From assembly GCF_022919135.1 (NCBI RefSeq), contig NZ_CP095049.1:2050501-2114500 (forward strand): a stretch of DNA of 64,000 nucleotides. Reading direction: 5' to 3'. The position numbers and the translations under genes are program-made. Positions 45,118 through 55,285 of this stretch are shown one piece after another. Positions within the stretch are counted from its first letter, which is position 1. Every line of letters begins with the position of its first letter. Origin of the DNA: Hymenobacter cellulosivorans (GTDB lineage Bacteria > Bacteroidota > Bacteroidia > Cytophagales > Hymenobacteraceae). The notes beneath the pieces were generated by a model, which did not search any database, was not told the origin of the DNA, and saw only the letters and a list, made by a program, of their open reading frames with translations.

Positions 45118-46054
45118 CCGGTGCCCGCCACCGAAGCAGGCTGCCCACTTCGGCCATCGGCAGAATTTCACGCGTTATACACTTACGTAACACGTGATTC
45201 AGGCGGGCATTTGATTCTGTAACACGGCTTTCAAGGATTCTGAAGCAGTTTTTTCCTCTTAAGCTCTTGCCCAGGCCTACCTAAGTCTTGCGTCATAATT
45301 GCTGCCTATCAAAGCCGCAATGACCAATAAGTAGTACCAGGTGGCTGGGGGTAAAGCTAGCTGAAGGCGCAGGAGAAAGTCCGTTTTCCTAAGGAGGCAG
45401 CAGCAGACTAACGGGATACAGGTATGGCCTTTTCGGGGAAGAGGAGCAGCGGCAAGACACAGACACTCGGGCCATGATTAGAGCCTATATATAGGGAGGG
45501 CGTGAGGCGGAAAGCGCTAAACCGTGTGGGTTGTTTTTTCCAAATGCAGCCCCTCCGGAGTAGAACGTCCTGATTGCCAAGTCCCAGGGCCAGGTACGCA
45601 GATTATCCGGGGTCAACCCCTTGCCTGAGCTGTTGAAAAGCTGTTACTTACTATTAGGAAACGCCCGGGCTCCAGGTCGTGTCGCCTGACCAAATGGCGG
45701 TCCTGCCACCTGTAAGCAGGTCGTCGGTGGGCTAGTAGCCGGCCCGAAAAAAGGCCCGAAAGCTGCCGGCAGCCCCTGCTGAGGCACCCGCCGCCCACTG
45801 CTACCGCCAGCCTATATGGGGGACCTACCCCAGACTTGCCAGCAGCTAGGCGGGCGGGCTCCATCTCCTTTGAATCATTTTCCCAGATTGTTGACCCCGG
45901 TCCGGTCCCTGTATGGCTGGTAGACCGGGCGTGTCCTGACGACTGGAGCCGGGCTGGGTAGGCCTGACGGATAGATAACAACGAAAAGCTCCGTCAGCTG
46001 GAGCCTAGTAGCTGTGCTGGTGGTGTTTTCAATTCCCTACTCCTTTCTTTTTCC
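45118..46054. other. Long gap without a convincing gene
   Basis: About 940 bp with stops in all frames apart from short ones. The 122-codon minus-strand frame (45613-45981) has no signal, domain or plausible amino-acid pattern. TTACGTAA is at 45183-45190 just after the LacI gene, and a hairpin GCTCC-gtcagct-GGAGC lies near 45989. The composition is a little less GC-rich than the genes beside it. It may hold the leader of the GH3 gene or remnants of a lost gene. Confidence 0.5.
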
Positions 46055-48388
46055 ATGAAACGTACTTTTCGTACCGCCGTGCTATTGTCGTTGGGCCTTC
46101 TGCTGAGCCCCACGCTGCACGCCCAGAAAGCTGCCCGCACCGCTGCTTCCACCGCCACCGATGAGCAGAAAATGCAGCGGTTTATTGACGACCTGATGAG
46201 CAAGATGACGCTGGAGGAAAAAATCGGCCAGCTGAATCTGATAACCGTGGGCTTCGACGTGACCGGGCCGGTGGTGAGCAAGGATGTGGACGCCAACATC
46301 CGCAAGGGCCTGGTTGGTGGCGTATTCAATACCTACACGCCGGTGGCCGCGCGCAAGCTTCAGGACATGGCCCTTAAGGAGTCGCGCCTGCGGATTCCGC
46401 TCATGTTTGGCTACGACGTAATTCACGGCCACCGCACCATTTTCCCGATTCCGCTGGGCCTCTCGGCTTCCTGGGATATGACGGCCATTGAGCGCAGTGC
46501 CCGGGTAGCGGCCGAAGAATCGGCGGCGGATGGGCTGCACTGGGTGTTTTCGCCCATGGTGGATATTGCCCGCGACCCACGCTGGGGCCGGGTAGCGGAA
46601 GGCGGTGGGGAAGACCCGTACCTGGGCTCCCAGATTGCTAGGGCCATGGTGCGTGGCTACCAGGGCACCGACCTGAGCAAGAACAACACGGTGATGGCCT
46701 GCCTCAAGCACTTTGCCCTCTACGGGGCGGCAGAAGCCGGGCGCGACTACAACACCACCGACATGAGTCTGCCACGTATGTACAACGAGTACCTGCCCCC
46801 TTACAAAGCCGCCATTGAGGCCGGGGTGGGTTCGGTAATGTCTTCCTTCAACGACATCAACGGCATCCCGGCCACCGGCAACAAGTGGCTGCTGACCGAC
46901 CTGTTGCGCAAGCAGTGGGGCTTCAAGGGCTTTGTGGCCACCGACTATACCGCCATTCCGGAGATGATAAACCACGGCGTGGGCAACGAGGCCCAGGTCT
47001 CGGCTATGGCCCTGAACGCCGGTGCCGACCAGGACATGGTAGGCGAGGTGTACCTACGCAACCTAGCTCAAAACCTCAAGGACGGCACCGTGAAGCAGGA
47101 AGTTATTGACCTCTCGTGCCGCCGCATCCTGGAGGGCAAGTACAAGCTCGGCCTGTTTCAGGACCCGTACCGCGGCGTGAGCGAGAAGCGGGCCAAGGCC
47201 ACGCTGATGAAAAAGGAATTCCTGGACGACGCCCGCGACGTGGCCCGCAAAAGCTTCGTGCTGCTCAAGAATGATAAAAATGCCTTGCCCCTGAAAAAGT
47301 CGGGCACCATTGCCTTGGTTGGCCCGCTGGCCACCCGGCAACACGACCTGCTCGGCAACTGGAGCGCCGCCGGCGACTGGAAACAGGCTGTTTCGGTAGA
47401 GCAGGGTATCCGCAACGTGGCTGGTAGCGGCGTGAAAATCGTGACGGCTCAGGGTGCCAACATCACCGACGACCAGCTGCTGATTGACCGCCTCAACGCC
47501 TTTGGAGGCGCGCTGAACGTGGACAAGCGCAGCGCGGAGGAAATGATTCAGGAAGCTGTGAAAGCAGCGCAGGGTGCCGACGTGGTGGTGGCCGTGGTAG
47601 GCGAGGCCCAGGGCATGTCGGGGGAGGCCGCCAGCCGCTCGGATATCGGCCTGCCTGGCCAGCAGCTGGAGCTGCTCAAGGCCCTGAAGAAAACCGGCAA
47701 GCCCCTGGTGGTGGTGCTCATGAACGGGCGGCCTCTGACGCTGAACTGGGAAAACCAGAACGCCGACGCCATCCTCGAAACCTGGTTTGCCGGCACCCAG
47801 GGCGGCAACGCCATTGCCGACGTGCTGTTCGGGGCCTACAACCCCTCGGGCAAGCTCACCATCACGTTCCCGCAGAGCGTAGGCCAGGTGCCGCTGTACT
47901 ACAACCACAAAAGCACTGGCCGGCCCTTCAACGACCAGCCGCTCGATAAGTACAAGTCGCGCTACTTGGACATCTCCAACGAGCCGCTGTATCCCTTCGG
48001 CTATGGCCTGAGCTACACCACGTTCAGCTACTCTAAGCCCGAGCTGAGCGCCACTAGCATGAATCTGGGCGGCACGCTCGACGTGAAAGTAACCGTGAAA
48101 AACACCGGCAACTACGACGGGGAGGAAGTAGCCCAGCTCTACCTGCGCGACGTGGTCGGCTCGGTGTCGCGGCCGGTGCGGGAGCTCAAAGGCTTTCAGA
48201 AGGTGATGCTCAAAAAGGGCGAGAGCCGCACGCTCACCTTCCATCTTACTACCGACGACCTCAAGTTCTACAACAACGACTTGCAGTGGGTGGCCGAGCC
48301 CGGCGCCTTCCAGATATTTGTGGGCCCCAACTCCCGCGACACCCAGGAAGCCAGCTTCACGCTGACCAGCGGCTCGGCGGCCAACTAA
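46055..48388 (+). CDS. Glycoside hydrolase family 3, BglX-like
   Basis: The 777-aa protein has a signal peptide (AVLLSLGLLLSPTLHAQ) and the BglX-type GH3 sequence: SKMTLEEKIGQLNL, GYDVIHGHRTIFPIPL, DPRWGRVAEGGGEDPYLGS, KHFALYGAAEAGRDYN and nucleophile Asp297 in GFVATDYTA. The C-terminal domains match the other GH3 of the window (VAVVGEAQGMSGEAASRSD, then a fibronectin-III-like tail TGNYDGEEVAQLYLRD). It stands alone on the plus strand after a 0.9-kb gap and before a terminator, with no LacI-type palindrome seen in front, so it may not belong to the uronate regulon. Periplasmic beta-glucosidase or xylosidase is the usual function. Confidence 0.94.
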   Translation: MKRTFRTAVLLSLGLLLSPTLHAQKAARTAASTATDEQKMQRFIDDLMSKMTLEEKIGQLNLITVGFDVTGPVVSKDVDANIRKGLVGGVFNTYTPVAARKLQDMALKESRLRIPLMFGYDVIHGHRTIFPIPLGLSASWDMTAIERSARVAAEESAADGLHWVFSPMVDIARDPRWGRVAEGGGEDPYLGSQIARAMVRGYQGTDLSKNNTVMACLKHFALYGAAEAGRDYNTTDMSLPRMYNEYLPPYKAAIEAGVGSVMSSFNDINGIPATGNKWLLTDLLRKQWGFKGFVATDYTAIPEMINHGVGNEAQVSAMALNAGADQDMVGEVYLRNLAQNLKDGTVKQEVIDLSCRRILEGKYKLGLFQDPYRGVSEKRAKATLMKKEFLDDARDVARKSFVLLKNDKNALPLKKSGTIALVGPLATRQHDLLGNWSAAGDWKQAVSVEQGIRNVAGSGVKIVTAQGANITDDQLLIDRLNAFGGALNVDKRSAEEMIQEAVKAAQGADVVVAVVGEAQGMSGEAASRSDIGLPGQQLELLKALKKTGKPLVVVLMNGRPLTLNWENQNADAILETWFAGTQGGNAIADVLFGAYNPSGKLTITFPQSVGQVPLYYNHKSTGRPFNDQPLDKYKSRYLDISNEPLYPFGYGLSYTTFSYSKPELSATSMNLGGTLDVKVTVKNTGNYDGEEVAQLYLRDVVGSVSRPVRELKGFQKVMLKKGESRTLTFHLTTDDLKFYNNDLQWVAEPGAFQIFVGPNSRDTQEASFTLTSGSAAN

Positions 48389-48461
48389 GCCAGGCCGCAA
48401 GGCCTTGCAGAACGCCGTTTCGAGCTTGCTGAATGACGTTCCGTTAGAACCATGACTGAAT

Positions 48462-48503
48462 AACAAGTCGGGCCCGTTACTCACGTAGCGGGCCCGACTT
48501 GTT
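48462..48503. terminator. Bidirectional terminator
   Basis: AACAAGTCGGGCCCG (48462-48476) and CGGGCCCGACTTGTT (48489-48503) form a perfect 15-bp stem with a 12-nt loop between the convergent GH3 and propeller-protein genes. Confidence 0.8.
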
Positions 48504-48520
48504 ATGACTTAAGCCTAAGT

Positions 48521-49387
48521 TTACTTGTTGGCCGCAATAGGTGAGGCCCGGAAAAACTGGATGGTGCCGGCCTTGCCATTGTCGCCCATTTCACTGGAAA
48601 TGTACAGGTCGCCGTTGGGCGCAAAAGTCAGGCCTTCGGGTTGGGGAAACAGCTTGCGAGGCAATTTCTGCACGGCTAGCGGGGTGCCTTGTGCGTCCAT
48701 TTCTACCAGAGCGTTGCCACTGGCGGCCAGCACAAAGATGTGGCGGGTAAGCGGGTGCACAGCCACGGCTGAGGGCGCAAATCGGTTGATGGCCGAACCC
48801 GGACTCTGGCGGCGGTCCAGGGCTATAATTTCGGCTACGTCCAGCACAAAAGCGGGCTTAGTTTGGGCCTGGTAGGTTTTGGCGTCGAGGCGGTAAATGG
48901 CGCGCCTCTGGTCAGGCTGGCCCACGCCTGCGGCGCCTTTGCAGGCTATCAGCAGCGTTTTGGAGCTGGCATCGTAGGCCAGGCCTTCGGGGTTGTTGGC
49001 CGCCGTCAGGCCGGTGGGGTAGGAGCTGGTAGTACCGTCGTCCTTGTATTTGAACAGCGTCCCGTCGGAGCGGAGCACCAGCCAGGCTCCCGGCAGACGG
49101 GCCAGATCCTCGTAGTCGCCTTTCTTGCCGAATTTCAGCGTTGATTCTACGCTCTTGCTTGCCAGGTTATAGATGTAGATAGTCCCGGTTTGGTCCTCAA
49201 TGCAGCCCAGGCGCTGCCCGGAGAGCAGGGCAATACCCGAGACTTCCTGCAGCTCCTTGGGCAGCGAATAGGTGGCTGTGGGCTGCTGCCAGTCGTAGGC
49301 CTGGGCTGCCGACTGCGCCAGGACCGGGCTGCCGGTAAGGAAAACAGCGGTCAGGGCGCCTGCTAGTGAGAGAGTTACTGGTTTCAT
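48521..49387 (-). CDS. SdiA-regulated-type beta-propeller protein
   Basis: The start is the ATG at 49387 in front of a signal peptide (VTLSLAGALTAVFLTGSPVLAQ); an ATG 36 bp upstream adds nothing. The 288-aa protein shows repeated propeller blades of SdiA-regulated type: LPKELQEVSGIALLSG, IYIYNLASKSVESTLKFG, DYEDLARLPGAWLVLRSDG, NNPEGLAYDASSKTLLIACK, and QPEGLTFAPNGDLYISSEMG. The latter resembles the calcium/phytase-like propeller pattern. Function of the family is uncertain; phytase or esterase activity has been suggested for relatives. It is exported and stands alone between a terminator and the divergent PAP2 gene. Confidence 0.82.
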   Translation of the reverse strand: MKPVTLSLAGALTAVFLTGSPVLAQSAAQAYDWQQPTATYSLPKELQEVSGIALLSGQRLGCIEDQTGTIYIYNLASKSVESTLKFGKKGDYEDLARLPGAWLVLRSDGTLFKYKDDGTTSSYPTGLTAANNPEGLAYDASSKTLLIACKGAAGVGQPDQRRAIYRLDAKTYQAQTKPAFVLDVAEIIALDRRQSPGSAINRFAPSAVAVHPLTRHIFVLAASGNALVEMDAQGTPLAVQKLPRKLFPQPEGLTFAPNGDLYISSEMGDNGKAGTIQFFRASPIAANK

Positions 49388-49640
49388 AGCACGGAGAAAA
49401 GAGGCGGAAAGAGCACAATTCATTCAACGTAGCCGGGGCGGGCAGGTTGGCGTAAAAGCCTGTCTGACAGCAAACGTAGTTCCACCGCTATGCGTAAGCA
49501 CGCCTCTGTCCCGGCTTTACCGCAAACCGCCGACTTTGCTCAGAATTTCTTCAGACTCCCTGCGTATGCCGCAGAAAGACGTTTTTTAGCACTTTCATTC
49601 CCGCCTCATCCCCCCCATTTCTTCCCGCTTTCCTACCCCT

Positions 49641-50483
49641 ATGCCTAGTTCCATTGCCCGCAGTGTCGCCCTGGTAGCGGTATGGGCCGCTTCCATTTTT
49701 CCGGCTTTCTCCCAAGTTGTGCCCCCGGTAGCGGCACCGGCCGATACCACCCACAAGTTCGAAAATCCCGCTGGCGTGTCGCCTGCCGTGACCAGGCCCT
49801 GGTACAAGGGCAAACTAGTGAAAGCCACTATCGTACCGGCCGTCCTGATTACGTACGGGGCGCTGCACGCCAACAACCGGGGTTTTTATACCAACGAGCA
49901 GGCCAACCGCGACATTCACAAGCTGTTTCCAACTTACCGCACCCGCCTCGACGACATCCTGATTTTTGCGCCCTACGCCGAGCTGGGCCTCGTGGCATTG
50001 GCCGGCGTCGAGTCGCGCGACGACCGGCTCAATACCTTCTTGGTGGTGCTCAAAAGCGAGGCTATTATGCTAACCACGGTCTTCGCGGTAAAAAACCTGG
50101 TGCGCGAACCCCGGCCTGATGGCTCGGATAACCTGTCCTTCCCGTCGGGCCATACGGCGCAGGCCTTTTTGGCAGCCAGCATCGTGCACACCGAGTTTCG
50201 CGACAAAAGCCAGTGGTATGGCATAGGCGCGTATACCATTGCTACCAGCGTAGCAGCCCTGCGCATGATTAACAGTAAGCACTGGCAGAGCGACGTAGTA
50301 GCCGGCGCGGGTTTCGGCATTCTCTCGGCTCACCTGGGCTACCTTACCCACCGCAACCGCTGGGGCCGCAAGCCGCTGCTGCGCGAAGGCATGAGCTTTT
50401 CGCCCACCTGGCAAACGGGCTACACGCCTGCCGGCAACCTGGCCGGGGGCGCAGGCCTGCGCTTCACCTGGCAGCTGCACTAA
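49641..50483 (+). CDS. PAP2-family phosphatase, exported
   Basis: The 280-aa protein has a signal peptide (SVALVAVWAASIFPAFSQ) and the three PAP2 motifs: K-x6-RP in KNLVREPRP (151-159), PSGH (168-171), and R-x5-H-x3-D (Arg208, His214, Asp218). Membrane segments are short, and the end of the protein (FSPTWQTGYTPAGNLAGGAG, ending RFTWQLH) looks like a beta-strand tail of an outer-membrane type. It may dephosphorylate lipid phosphates, undecaprenyl pyrophosphate or other phosphate esters in the envelope. It is divergent from the propeller protein, and 142 bp upstream of a two-component pair. Confidence 0.9.
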   Translation: MPSSIARSVALVAVWAASIFPAFSQVVPPVAAPADTTHKFENPAGVSPAVTRPWYKGKLVKATIVPAVLITYGALHANNRGFYTNEQANRDIHKLFPTYRTRLDDILIFAPYAELGLVALAGVESRDDRLNTFLVVLKSEAIMLTTVFAVKNLVREPRPDGSDNLSFPSGHTAQAFLAASIVHTEFRDKSQWYGIGAYTIATSVAALRMINSKHWQSDVVAGAGFGILSAHLGYLTHRNRWGRKPLLREGMSFSPTWQTGYTPAGNLAGGAGLRFTWQLH

Positions 50484-50625
50484 GCTGGTTTAGGAGCCCT
50501 GCTTATTAATCTTCCGCCTGGCCCGTGCCGGCCGTTTTCCATAAAACTCAGCCGAGCTTCATAATCGCGCCCGATGTTTGGGGCTGAATACTCCTTTAGT
50601 AGCCTCTGAGGCAGAAGCGTAGCGT

Positions 50626-51303
50626 ATGAAGATTCTGATTGTGGAAGACGAGCCGGCCCTGCGCAGCTCCTTGGTAGAATACCTGCGCCAGGATGGCTAC
50701 GTCTGTGAAGCGGCGGAGAACTACCGGGCGGCGCACGAGAAAATCAAGCTCTATACCTACGACTGCATCCTGCTCGATCTGACCCTGCCCGACGGCAACG
50801 GCCTGGACCTGGTGCGCACCCTGAAGGCCGACAGCTCCCGGGCCGGCGTGCTTATTCTCTCAGCCCGCGACTCGCTCGACGATAAAGTGCTGGGCCTGGA
50901 GCTGGGAGCCGATGATTACTTGGCCAAGCCCTTTCACCTGGCCGAGCTGAACGCCCGCCTCAAAGCCATTATCCGGCGGCGGCAGTTTCAGGGGCAGCGG
51001 CAGCTACAGTTCCGCGACCTGTGCGTGTTTCCCGACCAAGGGCTGGTAAGTGTGCGCGACGAGCCGCTCCCACTCACGCGCATGGAGTACGATTTGCTGC
51101 TGTTTTTTCTGGCCAACCCCAACCGGGTGCTCACCAAAGAAAGCATTGCCGAGCACCTCTGGGGCGACGATGCCGACACGGCCGACTCCTTCGACTTTAT
51201 TTATACCCACCTGAAAAACCTGCGCAAGAAAATGCAGGAAAAGGGGGTAGATAACTACATCCGCACCATGTACGGCATGGGCTATAAGCTGAGCACCGAG
51301 TGA
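50626..51303 (+). CDS. OmpR-family response regulator
   Basis: The 225-aa protein has a receiver domain with phospho-acceptor Asp51 in ILLDLTLPDG, Lys101 in LAKPF and the acidic pair in VEDEP, followed by an OmpR/PhoB winged helix (LTRMEYDLLLFFLANPNRVL, then YTHLKNLRKKM and IRTMYGMGYKL). The gene overlaps the kinase gene by 4 bp, so the pair is co-translated. The likely regulated genes are the downstream TonB receptor or the pair itself. Confidence 0.95.
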   Translation: MKILIVEDEPALRSSLVEYLRQDGYVCEAAENYRAAHEKIKLYTYDCILLDLTLPDGNGLDLVRTLKADSSRAGVLILSARDSLDDKVLGLELGADDYLAKPFHLAELNARLKAIIRRRQFQGQRQLQFRDLCVFPDQGLVSVRDEPLPLTRMEYDLLLFFLANPNRVLTKESIAEHLWGDDADTADSFDFIYTHLKNLRKKMQEKGVDNYIRTMYGMGYKLSTE

Positions 51304-52541
51304 AGCTGCTCACAACCACCAACCGCTACTACCTGCTGCTAGCCACGCTGGTGTTTGCTGTGGGCAGCGTGGTGCTTTATTTCGGTATTAGTCTGGCCCT
51401 GCGCATCGAAGTAGACGAGCAGCTGCAAAATCAGCAGCGCGAAATCATGCGCGGCAGCCGACTGAAGGCCGGTTTGCTTGATGTGGTAGCCCTGAGCACA
51501 GAGCCCCAGCCCGCCGGCCTGCGCGACACCATGCTGCTCGACCCCACCGAAAACGTGCTGGTGCCGTACCGGCAGCTCAGCTTCCGGGTTGAAGGGGACG
51601 GTATGCCACAATGGGTGACGCTGCGCAAGTCGCTGCTCGAAACCGAAGACATGGTGGGCTTGGTGCTTACGGTGATGCTCACGGTGCTGGGGCTGCTGCT
51701 GCTGAGCCTGGGCTGGCTCAACCGCTGGCTTTCCCGCCGCATCTGGCGCCCGTTTGAGCACACGCTGGCCGCATTGCGCCGCTACGACTTGCAGCATCAA
51801 TCGGAGTTGGCCCTGCCCGTGCATACGCCCATCGACGAATTCACGGAGCTCAACCAGGCTTTGCTGCACATGAGCCAGCGCCTCGTGGCCGACTACCAGT
51901 CCCTAAAGGATTTCACCGAAAACGCTGCCCACGAAACCCGTACGCCTCTGGCCATCATGCAGGCCAAGCTCGAACAACTGCTGCAGGCCGAAGAGCTGCG
52001 GCCCGCCACCGCCGCCCTGGTCGGCGACTTGTATAGCGCCACCGTGCGCCTGGCCCGCCTGCACCATGCCCTGACGTTGCTGAGCAAAATTGAAAACCGG
52101 CAGTTTCCCCAGGCCGTGCCGCTGCAGCTGGAACAGGTCGTGGAAAACCGGCTGCGGATGCTCCAGGACTTTATCGACGATAAGGAGCTGGTCGTGACCA
52201 AGCAGGTGCAGGGCGGCCCGGCCCGGCAGATGCACCCGGCCCTGGCCGACTCGCTGGTCGGCAACTTGCTGCAGAACGCCATCAAGCATAACCACCGCGG
52301 CGGCACCCTGCACTGGACTCTGACGGCCGAATACCTGAGTGTGAGCAACACCGGGCCGGCCGTGGCCGGGGAGCCTACCCGCTTTTTCGAGCGTTTTCGC
52401 AAACTCAACCCGTCGTCGGAGTCGCCGGGGCTGGGACTCTCCATCGTGCAGCAAATCTGCCGCTACTACGGCTACTCGGTGCGCTACACGTTTTCTGCTC
52501 CCGATTCAACACACACCCTGCGCGTAGAATTTGGTCACTGA
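51300..52541 (+). CDS. Sensor histidine kinase
   Basis: The gene starts at a GTG that overlaps the stop of the response regulator (GTGA). The 413-aa protein has two membrane segments (about 10-33 and 118-140) around a short periplasmic domain, then a HAMP-like linker, the phospho-acceptor His211 in AAHETRTPLA, an N box GNLLQNAIKHN and the glycine box PGLGLSIVQQ. The usual D-x-G-x-G box is degenerate here (VSNTGPA), as in many Bacteroidota kinases of this class. It acts with the upstream OmpR-type regulator; the signal is unknown. Confidence 0.93.
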   Translation: MKLLTTTNRYYLLLATLVFAVGSVVLYFGISLALRIEVDEQLQNQQREIMRGSRLKAGLLDVVALSTEPQPAGLRDTMLLDPTENVLVPYRQLSFRVEGDGMPQWVTLRKSLLETEDMVGLVLTVMLTVLGLLLLSLGWLNRWLSRRIWRPFEHTLAALRRYDLQHQSELALPVHTPIDEFTELNQALLHMSQRLVADYQSLKDFTENAAHETRTPLAIMQAKLEQLLQAEELRPATAALVGDLYSATVRLARLHHALTLLSKIENRQFPQAVPLQLEQVVENRLRMLQDFIDDKELVVTKQVQGGPARQMHPALADSLVGNLLQNAIKHNHRGGTLHWTLTAEYLSVSNTGPAVAGEPTRFFERFRKLNPSSESPGLGLSIVQQICRYYGYSVRYTFSAPDSTHTLRVEFGH

Positions 52542-52741
52542 AAGCTCGGTGGTGGCTACGTATGCGGCCCGGCTTCCGGGTTGGCTCAGAATCAGGACAG
52601 ATTCCACTTCTAGCTTTGGGAAAAGTACTGGTCGGGGCGAAGCGGCGCGGGTTAGCAGCGCTTCGCCCCAACCAGAAGTTTGTAACAGCAGGTTGTCGCC
52701 TGCTTATTCGTGCTGGACGATTCTGGCAGTGTTCATAGTAA

Positions 52742-55219
52742 ATGTTCAAGAGTCTGATACGTTCGTTTCGGCTGGCGCTGGTAGCGCTGCTGTGGGTAGT
52801 AGCGCTGGGTAAGGCAGGCGGGGCCTGGGCGCAGTCGGGCGGCGGGACGGTGCGCGGCACCCTGCTCGACGCCGTGAGCAGCCAGCCCGTGCCCTTTGCC
52901 AACGTGGTACTGCTCCGGGCCCAGGATTCCAGCTTTGTGGCCGGGGCGCAAACCACCGAGGCGGGAAATTTTGTGCTTGAAAAAGTAGCTGTCGGCAACT
53001 ACACCCTGCGCGCCACGGTGCTGGGCTACCGGGCCGGCCGCAAGCCAGTAGCCGTAACGGCCGCCGCGCCCACGGTGCAGCTGGGCATGCTGCGGCTGCG
53101 GCCCACCACCACTCAGCTGCAGGATGTGGTCGTGCAGGGCGAACGGCATGTGGTTGTCAACAACCTCGACAAGAAGGTTATCAACGTGGCGAAAGACCTG
53201 ACCAGCGTGGGTGGCACCGCCTCCGACGTACTCCAGAACGTGCCTTCCGTGACCGTCGACCAAAGCGGGGCGGTGAGTGTGCGCGGTTCCAGCAACGTGA
53301 CCATCTACATCGACGGCAAGCCCAGCGGAGCGGCGGGCGGGGGCCGGGCCACGTCGCTGGACCAGATTCCGGCCAGCCAGATTGAAAGCGTGGAAGTCAT
53401 TACCAACCCCTCGGCCCGCTACGACGCGGAAGGGGCCACTGGTATTATCAACATCGTGCTCAAAAAGGAGCGTAAGGAAGGTTGGAATGGCGTAGCCACG
53501 GCCAATGTGGGCACCAAGGACAAGTACAATACTTCCCTGAGCCTGAACTACCACAAAGGCAAGCTCAACGTGTTCAGCAGCTACGACTTCCGCCAGGATC
53601 GGCGCACTGGTTACGGCTCTCTGGATCAGAAAACCACGACTACCAGCGCCACCACGGGCCAGCAACAAACCCTGCAGCTGCTTCAGAACCGCAGCGGTGT
53701 GGGCTACAACACCTCCCACGCAGTGCGCCTCGGTCTGGAGTACAACCTGACGCCCACCCAAACGCTTACCCTTTCAGTACAACCCCGCCTGAATAGTAGC
53801 TCCTCCATCGACGACCTATTGTCGCGCCAAACCAATCTGGCCGACAATTCCGCGGTGCAACTGGGTACGAACAACCGTTATAACAACGGCGCCGGCCGCA
53901 ACCGCTCCGCCGACCTGAGCCTGGACTACCGCCGCACCTGGGAGGGGCAGAAAGGTCGGGAGCTGACGGCCAGCGCCGTGTATACGCCCATCAGCAGCCA
54001 CAATACCATCAGCTCCCGCCTGTATTACCTTACCGACGGCAGCACCACCGCGCAGCAGCAAGTATTCGACAACCACGTAGATCAGGCTTCGGGCCAAGCA
54101 GATTACGTGCGGCCGTTTGGCGAGAAAGGCCGGCTGGAAACCGGGGCCAAAAGTGTACTGCGCCAGTACGACAACACCTACACCTTCCACAGCTCCGCGC
54201 CGCTGAAGTTCGACCCTTCCAACCATTTTCTTTACCAGGAATACATTCAGGCCGCTTACGCCAACTACGCCAATGCCAGCGGCAACCTCTCGTACCAGGC
54301 CGGCCTGCGGGTCGAGCAAACCAACACCCACGGCAACCAGCTCTCCACCGGGGAACAGTTCCGGCGCAGCTACCTCAATCTGTTTCCCAGTGCCGTGCTT
54401 TCCTACGACCTAAGCAAGGAGCAACAGGTGCGCCTTAGCTACTCGCGCCGGGTGCAGCGCCCCGACCAGGGCGAGCTGAACCCCTTCACCGACCGGTCGG
54501 ACCAACTCAACCTGCGGACCGGCAACCCGCTGCTCCTGCCCGAATACATTCACTCCCTGGAGCTGGGCAACCAACGCTTCTTCGGAGCCACCAGCTCCGT
54601 GACGGCCACCGCCTTTTACAGCCTCGAAACGGCCACTATCAAGGATTTTCGCCAGGTAATCACCGACCCGCTCACCGGCAGCCAGGTCACCAGCACTACC
54701 CGCCTTAACCTGGGCGACGAAACCAACTACGGCCTGGAGCTGGTAGGTAGCACCAGCCTGACGCCAATCTGGAAGCTGAATGCCAATGCCTCGGGCTTCC
54801 GCCGCATCATCAAGGGCACCGGGCCCAGCACCGATATCAACAACAGCAACTTCGTGTATACGGCCCGGGTGAATACTACCGTCTCGGCGACCAAAAAGCT
54901 AGATTTCCAGGTGTCAGTCAATTACCGTTCCCCGGTCGTGACGGCCCAGGGACGGCGCCAGACGGCTTTTAACACCGACTTCGCCGCCAAGCAAACTGTG
55001 CTCAACGACCGGGGCACCATTTCCCTGCGCGTGTCGGACGTGTTCAATACTCTGCGCTTCAACTTCGACGCCTACGGCCCCGGCCTCGACGCGGTGAGCC
55101 GCAATAAGCGGGAGTCGCGCATTGCCTTTCTGGGCTTCACCTACCGCTTCGGCAATACCAAGCATGAGCCCGCCCGCAAGCACCACGAGGCTAGTCCGGA
55201 TAGCAGCGGGTTTGAGTAG
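52742..55219 (+). CDS. TonB-dependent outer-membrane receptor (non-SusC type)
   Basis: The 825-aa protein has a signal peptide (LALVALLWVVALGKAGGAWAQ), a carboxypeptidase-regulatory-like domain (VRGTLLDAVSSQPVPFANVV), a plug with VSVRGSSNVTIYIDGKPSG and SVEVITNPSARYDAEGATGI, and a long barrel of the outer-membrane beta-barrel type seen in Bacteroidota receptors with a short plug. The C-terminus is charged (HEPARKHHEASPDSSGFE) and lacks the usual terminal aromatic. It follows a two-component pair by 200 bp, which may control it. Ligand unknown; no SusD partner is present. Confidence 0.88.
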   Translation: MFKSLIRSFRLALVALLWVVALGKAGGAWAQSGGGTVRGTLLDAVSSQPVPFANVVLLRAQDSSFVAGAQTTEAGNFVLEKVAVGNYTLRATVLGYRAGRKPVAVTAAAPTVQLGMLRLRPTTTQLQDVVVQGERHVVVNNLDKKVINVAKDLTSVGGTASDVLQNVPSVTVDQSGAVSVRGSSNVTIYIDGKPSGAAGGGRATSLDQIPASQIESVEVITNPSARYDAEGATGIINIVLKKERKEGWNGVATANVGTKDKYNTSLSLNYHKGKLNVFSSYDFRQDRRTGYGSLDQKTTTTSATTGQQQTLQLLQNRSGVGYNTSHAVRLGLEYNLTPTQTLTLSVQPRLNSSSSIDDLLSRQTNLADNSAVQLGTNNRYNNGAGRNRSADLSLDYRRTWEGQKGRELTASAVYTPISSHNTISSRLYYLTDGSTTAQQQVFDNHVDQASGQADYVRPFGEKGRLETGAKSVLRQYDNTYTFHSSAPLKFDPSNHFLYQEYIQAAYANYANASGNLSYQAGLRVEQTNTHGNQLSTGEQFRRSYLNLFPSAVLSYDLSKEQQVRLSYSRRVQRPDQGELNPFTDRSDQLNLRTGNPLLLPEYIHSLELGNQRFFGATSSVTATAFYSLETATIKDFRQVITDPLTGSQVTSTTRLNLGDETNYGLELVGSTSLTPIWKLNANASGFRRIIKGTGPSTDINNSNFVYTARVNTTVSATKKLDFQVSVNYRSPVVTAQGRRQTAFNTDFAAKQTVLNDRGTISLRVSDVFNTLRFNFDAYGPGLDAVSRNKRESRIAFLGFTYRFGNTKHEPARKHHEASPDSSGFE

Positions 55220-55237
55220 TAATTTACGCTGTCGGCC

Positions 55238-55285
55238 AGACGCAGAAAAGGCGCCTCCAGCATTGCAGGCGCCTTTTCTGCGTCT
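55238..55285. terminator. Strong bidirectional terminator
   Basis: Two 19-nt arms (55238-55256 and 55267-55285) are perfectly complementary around a 10-nt loop; the core is AAAAGGCGCCT / AGGCGCCTTTT. It separates the convergent TonB receptor and LacI-type regulator genes. Confidence 0.88.

Noticed and set aside
45613..45981. 122-codon minus-strand frame in the long gap
   Set aside because: Unusual composition (Arg, Gly, Ser), no domain, no signal, no start context; treated as non-coding.
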